Assembly (NCBI GenBank): GCA_009992215.1
Contig: JAACWB010000008.1
Span: forward strand, 1 to 53,244
Direction: 5' to 3'
Source: an archaeon
Lineage (GTDB): Archaea > Nanobdellota > Nanobdellia > Pacearchaeales > GW2011-AR1
DNA length: 53,244 bases
Shown piece after piece: positions 1 through 9,100 of this stretch. How positions within the stretch are numbered: position 1 is the stretch's first letter; each line of letters begins with the position of its first letter. The notes below the pieces were generated by a model, which did no database searches, was not told the DNA's origin, and saw only the letters and a program-made list of their open reading frames with translations. The position numbers were made by a program, and so were the translations under genes.

Positions 1-150
1 ATTATTTATTCTGCAATTTTGAAGGGAGATTTATCCAAAGAAATAAAATCTACAAAAATTTTGAAAGATGTTTTTGTTTTAATTGGTCTAGCAATTGTTC
101 TTATGAGTTTTGCTGCAGTAATAGAAGTTTTTGTTTCTCCTTTGATTTAA
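1..150 (+). CDS. C-terminal fragment of a membrane protein, possibly SpoIIM/DUF95 family
   Basis: Open from the window edge to TAA at 148-150: IIYSAILKGDLSKEIKSTKILKDVFVLIGLAIVLMSFAAVIEVFVSPLI. The hydrophobic segment plus 'AAVIEVFVSP' end resembles archaeal SpoIIM-like C-termini. Confidence 0.5.
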   Translation: MIYSAILKGDLSKEIKSTKILKDVFVLIGLAIVLMSFAAVIEVFVSPLI

Positions 151-175
151 TTTTTTTTCTTTTTGGCTAAAATGC

Positions 176-226
176 AAAGATTTTTCTTGCTCGTTTACAG
201 AAGTAAACAACGCAATAAAAATCTTT
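176..226. repeat. Long stem-loop, loop AGAA
   Basis: AAAGATTTTT-c-TTGC-tc-GTTTAC-AGAA-GTAAAC-aac-GCAA-t-AAAAATCTTT; 20 paired positions. Confidence 0.8.
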
Positions 227-240
227 AATTTTATCTCAAA

Positions 241-276
241 AATAAACTAAAATTCCGTAAGGGAGTTTAGTTTATT
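241..276. repeat. Stem-loop, loop GTAA
   Basis: AATAAACTAAA...TTTAGTTTATT, 11-bp perfect outer stem with a CC(GTAA)GG tip. Confidence 0.75.
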
Positions 277-500
277 TTCCCGAAGGGCGACCGTTTTAGT
301 GTCTAGAGGGAGTGGAGAATTTTTTTAGAAAATTTGACAAAAATAATTCAAAATTGGGTTCGGAGAATTCTTCGTTATTATTTACCCTCCACAATCTAGG
401 CTATTGCCCCAAGACAGAATTTCAGTTAATGGAAAGAATATGAGGAATTTTTTATTTAATCACCTTAACATTTAAATAACATTTATGCTATATTTTTGTT

Positions 501-2189
501 ATGGGGAGAATTAAATTATCAATATTTGTAATTTTTGTTTTAGCACTTGTACAATTTGGTAGTGCTATTGACTATACACATGTTGTTACAAATTCAGAAA
601 ATTGGATTGATGTTTATTCTGGATTACATTATGCAACTCTTGAAGGTGTTAGCAGCGATTTTTTAACAAGTTCTAATCATGGAAGTATTTTACTTGATTC
701 AATTAGTAAAGAAAAGTCGATTTTAGTTTTGACTTCTCGAGACGAACCCTATGTTTTTAATTATCCTGATTTAATTATTTCTGAAGGATTTAAAGGTGCA
801 GATGAAATTATTTCAAAAAATTTGAACTTGGAATTAATTGATGAACTTTTAGACATTCAAAATTTTGTTATCGTTGATGATTCATATGGATATAATGCAA
901 TTGCTGTTGCGCCTTACGCGGTTCAAACAAATTCTTGGGTATTTTTTGCTGACAGAGTAAACATAGATGATGTTGATGCAATATTGTCAAGAAGAAATGT
1001 TAAGAATGTTTTAATTTATGGATATATTGATCGGGAAGTTGTGGATACTTTGAATAAATACAATCCAACTATTATTTACAATCAAGATAAGTTTGAAGAT
1101 AATATTGAGATTGTTGAAAAATATATGGAATTAAATCCTAGAAAACAAGCTCTTTTAACAAATGGAGAATTTATTGAAAAAGAAATAATGGGTGGAACTC
1201 AACCTATTTTGTTTACTGGTAGAGAAAATGTTCCAGATAAAATTAGAGATTACTTGAAAACTTCAGATATTCAAATTGGGGTTTTAATTGGTAATGAATT
1301 AATGGGCGCGGCAACAAATATTCGTCGTAGTACAGGAATTTCAGTTATGGTTAAATTTGCACGTGGTGCGAGAGTCCAGACTGAAGGAGTTAGTGCTGTT
1401 GAAGGGTTAGATTTGTTTCCTTTGCCTTCACCGTCTCTAGAAATAGAAGTTTATGCAGTTGAATATAATAAATTAACACAACAATTAGAAGTTACCTATA
1501 AGAGTACTTCAAATGTTCCGGTTTATCTTAAGGGGACTATTACTTTACTTGATGGAAATAGTCAAGTGAAAGTGGGAGATACTGAAGTTGTATTTATTTC
1601 TCCTGGAAGTTATAAGACTGCAACTTATCCTCTTGAGGTTGGAAGTTATGATGATTTGAAAGCTAATATCTTTGCAATTTATGGTGAATCAAAAAGTTCA
1701 CTTGACCACACTTTGAATGAAGATTGGGATGTGAAAACTATTGATGTAATTGATAACTGTGAAATTGAAGTAAAAGATGTTAAATATAATAAACAAAAAC
1801 AAGAATTTCAAATTGTTGTAAAGAATACTGCTGGTGTTGACTGTTGGGTTGATGCTTCAATTGAGGAATTGCAAGTAGGCTATGAAGAAAAAACAATTGC
1901 AACAGACCGAGCATATAAAATTGAATCTGGAAAAACAAAGGACGTTTTAATTAGTGAACAGATGCTTGAAAGTGATTTTAATAAAAATAATTTTTTGAAT
2001 GTAGTTTTACATTATGGTGAAAAGGAAACAAGTTTAGTTAAAGTTCTTAAGGGTAGATTTGAATTAAGTATTGTTAGTTTATCAACAGTAACTTATGTTT
2101 TAGTGGTCCTTGTAATGGCGATTTTTGCTTTCTTCTTTTTGTTCCTTTGGAGAAGGAAAAAAGAAAATGATGATGGATTTAATTTTTAA
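501..2189 (+). CDS. Secreted, membrane-anchored surface protein (signal peptide, ectodomain, C-terminal TM and basic tail)
   Basis: 562 aa; MGRIKLSIFVIFVLALVQFGSA signal peptide; C-terminal TVTYVLVVLVMAIFAFFFLFLWRRKK. Confidence 0.8.
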   Translation: MGRIKLSIFVIFVLALVQFGSAIDYTHVVTNSENWIDVYSGLHYATLEGVSSDFLTSSNHGSILLDSISKEKSILVLTSRDEPYVFNYPDLIISEGFKGADEIISKNLNLELIDELLDIQNFVIVDDSYGYNAIAVAPYAVQTNSWVFFADRVNIDDVDAILSRRNVKNVLIYGYIDREVVDTLNKYNPTIIYNQDKFEDNIEIVEKYMELNPRKQALLTNGEFIEKEIMGGTQPILFTGRENVPDKIRDYLKTSDIQIGVLIGNELMGAATNIRRSTGISVMVKFARGARVQTEGVSAVEGLDLFPLPSPSLEIEVYAVEYNKLTQQLEVTYKSTSNVPVYLKGTITLLDGNSQVKVGDTEVVFISPGSYKTATYPLEVGSYDDLKANIFAIYGESKSSLDHTLNEDWDVKTIDVIDNCEIEVKDVKYNKQKQEFQIVVKNTAGVDCWVDASIEELQVGYEEKTIATDRAYKIESGKTKDVLISEQMLESDFNKNNFLNVVLHYGEKETSLVKVLKGRFELSIVSLSTVTYVLVVLVMAIFAFFFLFLWRRKKENDDGFNF

Positions 2190-2241
2190 TTGTTGCTTTT
2201 ATTCTCAATATCCTTAAATAGTTAAATAATTAATTTATTTT

Positions 2242-4065
2242 ATGGGGGAATTAAAATTAATTAAGAATTTTTTAGTAGTTTTTTTAGTTTTGTTTACATT
2301 GAATTTTGTTAGTTCGGCTCATTATATTTCTGGATATGTGAATAATGCAGCAGATGGAGAAAATGCAAATGATCACACAATTTTATTATATAAATATTCT
2401 AATGGTGTCTTGGATAATTTAACTGACATAATTGGAGTAAATGGAAAATCTTTTACTTCTAATGTTTATTTAATTGATTGTGAACTTTTGAATAGTCCTT
2501 GCCAAATAGGAGATATTCTTACTCTAAAAATTATTGAGAGTGGAGACAATTATGTTAGCCGTGAAAATAATGTAACTGTTACTGGTGCTGGTTATGATGT
2601 GGTTTCAAATATTACACTAAATTCTCCTCCAAATATTTTTGTTAATAATTTAGTTTCTATTACGAACAATCAAACTTTTGTTGTTAATTGTACTTACAAT
2701 GATTTAGATTCGGATTCTGGTTTTGTTCAATTGTGGTCAAATTTTTATGGCTCTTGGAATTTAGTTGATTCAAAACCGTCTTCTAGTGAAGTTTTGTTTA
2801 GTGAAACATTGTCTGAAGGAAATTATATTTATTCTTGTTTTGCAAATGATACTTTAGTTGAAACAAAAGGAGAAAATAAAACAATAACAATTGATTTGAC
2901 TGCCCCAACAATTAATACAATTAATTTAAATGAAACTTTTTTTTGTGGAAACACTTCCTTAAGAGTAACTTGTAATACAACGGATTTGAATGGAATTAAA
3001 GAAGTTATTATTGAAGCCAATAAACCGTCAGGCAAATTGAATTATTCTACTTTATTTAATGGAAATTATTATTCTGATTTATTAGTTAATGAGGTTGGAA
3101 ATTGGAGTTTCACTTGTTACTCAAAAGACAATGCCAATAACGCTAATTCAATTGGAACAATAGATTATTTTGCTTATTCAGGGTATCCTGAATTAACAAT
3201 TAAAGAAGGGGATTTAGTTTTTAGTAAACTAAATCCAATTGAGGGTGAAGAAGTAACAATTAGTGCAACAATAAGAAATGAGGGTTGCGTTGACTCTGGA
3301 AATTTTTTAGTTTCTTTTTTTCAAAATTCTCCTCTTGGGAAGTTTATTGATGACAAAACAATTTCACTTTTGGCATTTTCAAATTCTATTGTTGATGTTT
3401 TTTATACTTCTGAAATTGGAAAGAATAATATTTTTGTTGTACTTGATAATTCCTCTTCTATTTTAGAATATAATAAGAGTAATAATAAATTAAATAATTC
3501 GTTTAATGTTTTGATGTGGCAAGAATTTTATGGTAATATTTCTGCTGTGAAAATTTTGTCTAATTCATTTGTTGAATTTGCTAGTTGGGACAATGATACA
3601 AATCTTGAAGGAAATGTTTTTATGAGTGACAGTGAAAGTGAAATTGATTGGTTGAATTTATTTCCTCTTGGAAAAACTAAAACCGGAAGTGATTCCTCTA
3701 ATGACTTTTCTGAAGTTGATTCGTTACTTGGAACAACGGACTTTGTTGATTCATTTTCTACTAGTTATTCAACTCCTGTCTTAGATAATTTGACCGTTCA
3801 CAAAAGAATTCTTGAAGATGTGTCTTTCATTAATTCAACCAACAATGAAAATTTTGAAACAGGAGTTCTTTGGGATGGGAGTGATGACAGCAATGGAGAA
3901 TTTGATTCTTCTGAAAAGGAAGATTTAGTTTTTGTTTCTAAAATTAATAAGGGAACAGAGGGAGAATATGGAACATATGATTATGAAATTAGAATTCCTG
4001 CAAAGTTAAGAGAGTATCATTCTGAAAATACACAGGAAGTTTATTTTTATTATGATTTGATTTAA
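2242..4065 (+). CDS. Secreted surface protein; N-terminal AHYI.GYVN domain, CARDB-like segment, C-terminal domain shared with the 41357 giant
   Basis: 607 aa. N-terminus similar to ORF 21543. C-terminus (WQEFYGNIS...LFPLGKTKTGSDSSNDFSEVDSLL...EKEDLVFVSKI...YGTYDYEIRIPAKLREY) aligns with the end of ORF 41357. Confidence 0.85.
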   Translation: MGELKLIKNFLVVFLVLFTLNFVSSAHYISGYVNNAADGENANDHTILLYKYSNGVLDNLTDIIGVNGKSFTSNVYLIDCELLNSPCQIGDILTLKIIESGDNYVSRENNVTVTGAGYDVVSNITLNSPPNIFVNNLVSITNNQTFVVNCTYNDLDSDSGFVQLWSNFYGSWNLVDSKPSSSEVLFSETLSEGNYIYSCFANDTLVETKGENKTITIDLTAPTINTINLNETFFCGNTSLRVTCNTTDLNGIKEVIIEANKPSGKLNYSTLFNGNYYSDLLVNEVGNWSFTCYSKDNANNANSIGTIDYFAYSGYPELTIKEGDLVFSKLNPIEGEEVTISATIRNEGCVDSGNFLVSFFQNSPLGKFIDDKTISLLAFSNSIVDVFYTSEIGKNNIFVVLDNSSSILEYNKSNNKLNNSFNVLMWQEFYGNISAVKILSNSFVEFASWDNDTNLEGNVFMSDSESEIDWLNLFPLGKTKTGSDSSNDFSEVDSLLGTTDFVDSFSTSYSTPVLDNLTVHKRILEDVSFINSTNNENFETGVLWDGSDDSNGEFDSSEKEDLVFVSKINKGTEGEYGTYDYEIRIPAKLREYHSENTQEVYFYYDLI

Positions 4066-4100
4066 TTTTTTAATTGATAATTTTTTTGTCAACCGAAACT

Positions 4101-4108
4101 TTTATAAA
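4101..4108 (+). promoter_or_regulatory. Archaeal TATA box (BRE-like CGAAA upstream) of the 4132 gene
   Basis: aacCGAAActTTTATAAAc, about 27 nt upstream of the ATG at 4132, consistent with a leaderless transcript. Confidence 0.55.
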
Positions 4109-4134
4109 CATGTATATATAATTATATATACATG
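4109..4134. promoter_or_regulatory. Perfect 26-bp palindrome overlapping the start codon of the 4132 gene (candidate operator)
   Basis: CATGTATATATAATTATATATACATG equals its reverse complement; the final ATG is the gene start. Confidence 0.7.
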
Positions 4135-4311
4135 GATACAAGAAAAGTTGATGATTTAGTGAGAGAGCTTGGTAAGATTGAATTAATCTTAAAAGAACTC
4201 GGAGTTTCGGAAGGAGTTTTTGAAAAACAAGTAAAGTCTTTTGGAAATGGTGGACATATTATTTTACCAAAAGAACATTTAAACAAAAAGGTGAGGGTTA
4301 TTGTCGGGTAA
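4132..4311 (+). CDS. Small DUF2080/AbrB-like protein, 59 aa
   Basis: Manual translation: MDTRKVDDLVRELGKIELILKELGVSEGVFEKQVKSFGNGGHIILPKEHLNKKVRVIVG. The 'KSFGNGGHIILPKEHLNKKVRVIV' motif is typical of DUF2080 ('putative transposon-encoded protein') and swapped-hairpin AbrB-like domains. Below the ORF-track size cutoff. Confidence 0.7.
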   Translation: MDTRKVDDLVRELGKIELILKELGVSEGVFEKQVKSFGNGGHIILPKEHLNKKVRVIVG

Positions 4312-4349
4312 CACTCAAAATATATAAATGAGGGGAGACATGAAATAAT

Positions 4350-5072
4350 ATGGGATTTTTAGGATTTGGAAAAAAGAAAAATATTCCGGATGAACTTCCA
4401 GAATTGATTTCTGATGAAATGGAAAAAGAAAGTGTTAGTGAAGTAAATAATTTTTTGAAAGAAGAAGAAAACAAAAAAACAGAAGAAGCAAAGATTATCG
4501 AGACGAAAGAAGAAACAAAAAAGGAAGACGAAAGAATTACTAAACAGACAAAAGAAAATGTTCTTAATAGGTTAATAAAAAATGTTAATGAAACTCCAGA
4601 AAGAGAAGAAGTTAGACAACCAATTTTACCAAGAAAAAGTTTCTTTGATGAATTTCAAGATAAATTAGATGAAAGTAATTTAGATATTTCTTCTTTGGAA
4701 GAATGGTACAATCAGAAGTTTTTATCTAGAAATATTTTGTCTGACATGAAAACTTATTGGGAAAAGCAAAAAAAAGTTGATGTATTGGATTTCTTGAGTA
4801 ATGACATTCAAACAAAGATTTCTGAAAAAGTTAAAATTCTAAAAGACTTAGAAAAGGGTTGGCAAGTAACTTATTTTGAACTTATTGAAAAAGAAGAAGA
4901 AATTAAGGATGTTGAAGAAGAACTAAAAGGAATGATTCAAGAATTTATGAAAATTTGCAAACACAAAAAAGATTCTTTAGAAGGAAACAATTATAAAAAG
5001 AAGAATAAGAATAAGATTAAGGAGAATGATGGGGAGAAAAATGAATCAGAAGAAAAAGAGGATCAAGACTAA
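4350..5072 (+). CDS. Charged, helical cytoplasmic protein
   Basis: 240 aa, MGFLGFGKKKNIPDELPELI..., Lys/Glu-rich coiled-coil-like. Confidence 0.7.
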   Translation: MGFLGFGKKKNIPDELPELISDEMEKESVSEVNNFLKEEENKKTEEAKIIETKEETKKEDERITKQTKENVLNRLIKNVNETPEREEVRQPILPRKSFFDEFQDKLDESNLDISSLEEWYNQKFLSRNILSDMKTYWEKQKKVDVLDFLSNDIQTKISEKVKILKDLEKGWQVTYFELIEKEEEIKDVEEELKGMIQEFMKICKHKKDSLEGNNYKKKNKNKIKENDGEKNESEEKEDQD

Positions 5073-5391
5073 AAAACCAATTCACCACATTCTTTATTCA
5101 AGAATTTTTCTTAGTGTTGTAATTTTTCTTAGTTTAATTGTTCTTTTAATTTTGGCCTTTACTTATGTTGATTTTAACTTTGTGAAAAAACCTTTTGAAA
5201 AACCACATTTAATTGAAATACGAGACGAATGTTCTTTTATCTTGGGAAATTTAGTACATCAAATAAGGGACGAGACTGATTGCAATTTGAGATGTAATAA
5301 TTTTTGTAATATGGAAGAAACAAAATTTATTTCTTCAGAATTTGTTTATAGCAATAATTCTTGTCATTCTTGTGATTGTTATTGTAAATAA
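5026..5391 (+). CDS. Small single-TM protein with Cys-rich extracellular tail
   Basis: 121 aa; TM ILYSRIFLSVVIFLSLIVLLILAFTYV; tail DCNLRCNNFC...NNSCHSCDCYCK. Overlaps the previous ORF. Confidence 0.65.
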   Translation: MMGRKMNQKKKRIKTKKPIHHILYSRIFLSVVIFLSLIVLLILAFTYVDFNFVKKPFEKPHLIEIRDECSFILGNLVHQIRDETDCNLRCNNFCNMEETKFISSEFVYSNNSCHSCDCYCK

Positions 5392-5392
5392 A

Positions 5393-6091
5393 ATGAAAGA
5401 CATTAGTGATATTGAAGACGAATATAAAGAATCTTATGAAGAAATAACGGAAAGATACAAAACAAAAATTTCTTCTGGAAAAAATAAGATTCTGGCACAA
5501 AAAGAATTTACACAAGATTTCAAAAAAATTCTTTCTCGTAGAAATAAACAACTTCAAAATTATGTTTCACACAATAAAGATAAACTTTTAGATATGCCTG
5601 AGAAGAAAATAAAAAAAGAAGAAAAAAATAAAGTTTACAAGGCTTACCATATTGACTTTAGGAAAAATTTTTATCAAAGATTGAAAATGAAATCTGCCAT
5701 CTTTTGGTTCAAACTAAAATTATTTTTTCGGGGAGTTAAATATAATATTTTTCCTTCAAAACTGAAGTTTATGTTTTTTCGAATGGGAATATTCTTTTCT
5801 TCCTTTTTTGTTGATTTTTCAAATTTCTTTAGAACGATTAAAAGAACTTTTAGGCGTGTTTTTGGAAGATATTATGATAGAATGAAAGAACGTATTGTTA
5901 AGAGAGTAAATAAAGTTAAAGATTATTTCCTTAAAATTAAGGAAGAAAGAAAGAAAAAGGAAGAAGAAAAGAAAAAATTAAAGGAAGAAGAGGAACAAAA
6001 GAAGTTAGAAGAGAAAAAAGCTAACGAAGAAAAAGTTGAAGAAGAAGGGACAAAAGAAGATGTTTCAGAAGTTAAAGAAGAAACTAATTGA
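5393..6091 (+). CDS. Basic coiled-coil protein with hydrophobic central segment
   Basis: ORF track starts at 5342 (TTG). The ATG at 5393 (MKDISDIEDEYKE...), just after the upstream stop, is a likelier start. KKKEEEKKK tail. Confidence 0.6.
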   Translation: MKDISDIEDEYKESYEEITERYKTKISSGKNKILAQKEFTQDFKKILSRRNKQLQNYVSHNKDKLLDMPEKKIKKEEKNKVYKAYHIDFRKNFYQRLKMKSAIFWFKLKLFFRGVKYNIFPSKLKFMFFRMGIFFSSFFVDFSNFFRTIKRTFRRVFGRYYDRMKERIVKRVNKVKDYFLKIKEERKKKEEEKKKLKEEEEQKKLEEKKANEEKVEEEGTKEDVSEVKEETN

Positions 6092-6128
6092 AAACAACTT
6101 TTATTAACGCTTTTGTCTTTATTTTTTT

Positions 6129-9100
6129 ATGTCTAGGGAAGATCGACCAAAAAGGAATAGCTCTGCAAGAGCAATTGCAAAAAGAGAAATAAAGAAAGAT
6201 AATTTTGAGAAAAAAACTTTGACTTTTTTATTGTTTTTAACAGCAATTAGTTTGTCTATTCTTTTTTTGTTTTTAATTTCTCAGGGTGGCTTAGAAGGGT
6301 ATGCAACTTATTCAGTAAATGCTAGTGCGGGAAGTATAGCAGAATTAACAATTTATGAAAAATTTGATACTATTTTTTGGGCAGGAGCATATGGTCTTGC
6401 TCTTAGAGTTTCTGATTTTACAGAACAATTGCATGATGATTATTCTTATGGGGAAATTGTAAGGCAAGACTTGTTTTTTGATTGTATCCAAAGTGATGCT
6501 ATTGGGGGAAAAGAAATTTATGCATCAACTTCTCCTGTAATTGACTTTGATAATTTAAATCCAGCTAATTTGAATGCACTAGATATTTATGTTGGTTGTA
6601 GTGATGCAATTTATTGCCCAAGTGTAACGTTTACAGAGAGGGGAAACATTGTTGTTGGAAGTAGAAATATTACAAATGTTCCAATGACTTATACTTACAA
6701 ATGGGATGGGGACAACGAAATTTATGATACTTATGTTTTAAATGATGGAACAAATTTTGTTTATGCAGCACATATCCAAGATGTTCAAAAGTCTTTTGAT
6801 GTTGAAAAGATTGTAAATTATCAATTACTTTTACCAATTCCCTCCGAGTCAACTGAACATTTTTATTTTTTCACAGATCCAAATGATGAATGCCCTGCTA
6901 GTTCGGGGATTGGAGAAAATATTTTGGCAACACTTTATGGTTATATTTTTGACAATTCTGGAAATCCATTAGAAAATGTAACGGTTAATGTTGCAGGAAT
7001 AAATACAACTACTTCAAGTACTGGGCAGTATAGTCTTAACTTTACTGTTGTTGAGGGAACTTATAATGTATTTGTAAAAAAAACTGGATATGATGATTAT
7101 TTTACAAATATTTCTGTTAATTTTACAAATTATTTAATTCAAAAAAATATTACAATGACTCCATATACCCCAGGACTTGATGAATTAATTGGTGTTAATG
7201 TCTATGGTACTGTAAAAACAGAACTTGGAGCACCTGTACTAGATGCAAGGGTAATACTTGGAGAAAGCACAGTTTATACAAATACAACTGGAGAATATTC
7301 TATTAATGCAACTTTAACTTCGGGGGAACATTCTTTGGTTGTATTAAAAGAACAGTATAATAATTATCACAATTCATTTAATTTTTCAGTAGGTGGAGAA
7401 TCAATTTTACATAATATTATTTTACATGATTCAACTATAGATTATCAATTTGAAACTGGACCTTACACAGAAGAGCCAATAAGTCAACAAATTGTCGAAG
7501 AAGTTATTGCTAAGGGGGAGGATTATTGGGTTAGTACTAAAGAAATAAATAAGGAAGTTAGAAAAGATACTTTTATTGAAGAGGAAATAGGAATATATAA
7601 TTTAAGACAAGCAAATATGAATCTTGACTTTGCCCTTTCTCCAAATCTAAAAGATTTTATTAAATTAGATAAGTTGACGGCTTCAATTACTCCAAATAGT
7701 TTTACAAATTTGAAAGTTACAATTTATGGAACTCCGCCTTTGGGAACTTATGAGGGAACATTAACAATTAGCGGGGATTTAGAACAAGAAATTCCAGTGA
7801 AAATTAAAGTTGTTGACAAAAAGTTTTCCGTTGAAATTTTATTAATCGGGATAGATTTATTCAAAAATTTGGTTCAGCCCGGAAATAATTTGAAATATAA
7901 ATTAAATTTACAAAATTTACTTCGTGATCAAAGTTATGAGGTTAAGTTTAATGCGAAAATAAAAGATTTGTCTGGAGAAAATATTCTTTACGAAGAGAAT
8001 TTTAGTTCTGAAATTGAAAATTCTTTAACTTTACTTAGAGAAATTCCTATTTCGGAAAATTTCACTTCGGGAGATTATTTTTTAGAAATCACTGCAGAAT
8101 ATTTGAATTTGATTTCAAGTTCTACTGTTTCTTTTGTTGTTTCAAGACCACTTTATTTGTATTCGTTCTTTGGACTTCCTCTTTGGTTAATTTTTTCAAT
8201 TATTTCTTTTTTGAGTTTTGTTTCCTTGAATCTTTTGATGTATAAACGTTACAAAGATAAAAAGAAAAGATATAGAATTCAAGTTGAATATAGCACGCTT
8301 CCAGAACCGGGTCCTCGTGTTGTTAAATTAGGAAAAATTGCTGAGAGTAATCATCCTGCTTATTATGAAATTGATAAATTAACAACACACGCAATCGTTG
8401 CTGGTGCAACTGGTATGGGTAAATCTATTTCAGCGCAAGTTGTTATTGAAGAAGCGCTTATGCAAGATATTTGTGTTATGGTTTTTGACCCGACGGCACA
8501 GTGGAGTGGTATGTTAAGAAAATGTGATGATAAAAAGATGATTAGCTTTTATCCGCGGTTTGGTTTGAAACCAAAAGATGCTAGGGCGTTTAAAGGAAAT
8601 GTTCGTATGATTAAAGACTCGAAACAAAAGATTGATGTGAATAAATTTTTAGCTCCAGGACAAATTCAGATTTTTTCAATGAATAAGTTAACTCCTGCAG
8701 AGATTGATGTTTTCGTTGCTAACACAATTAAGCAAGTGTTTAGAAGTGATCCTAAAGAATCTCCAAATTTGAAAATACTTTTAGTGTTTGATGAAGTTCA
8801 TCGTTTGCTTCCAAAGTTTGGTGGTAGCGGTGCTGGATTTTTACAAATTGAGCGGGCTTGTCGTGAATTTCGTAAGTGGGGGCTTGGTGTTATGTTAATT
8901 TCGCAAGTATTAAATGATTTTGCAGGACAAATTAAAGCGAATATTAATACGGAGCTTCAAACACGTACTCTTGAAGAGGGAGACCTTGAGAGGATTAAGA
9001 CAAAGTATGGTGAAGAATTTTTGAAATCTTTAGTTCGTGCAGAAGTGGGAGTTATTATGTTTCAGAATGCAGATTATAATCGTGGTAGACCTTATTTTGT

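Noticed and set aside
2829-3035. Antisense ORF (68 aa, minus strand) and similar minus-strand ORFs opposite the large surface genes (e.g. 18737-19012, 33942-34250, 43488-43766)
   Set aside because: Fully opposite clear coding genes, compositionally biased, no recognisable domains; probably spurious.
4132-4311. Mobile element suggested by the DUF2080 'transposon-encoded' label
   Set aside because: No transposase ORF or terminal inverted repeats seen nearby; the small protein alone does not support a mobile element.
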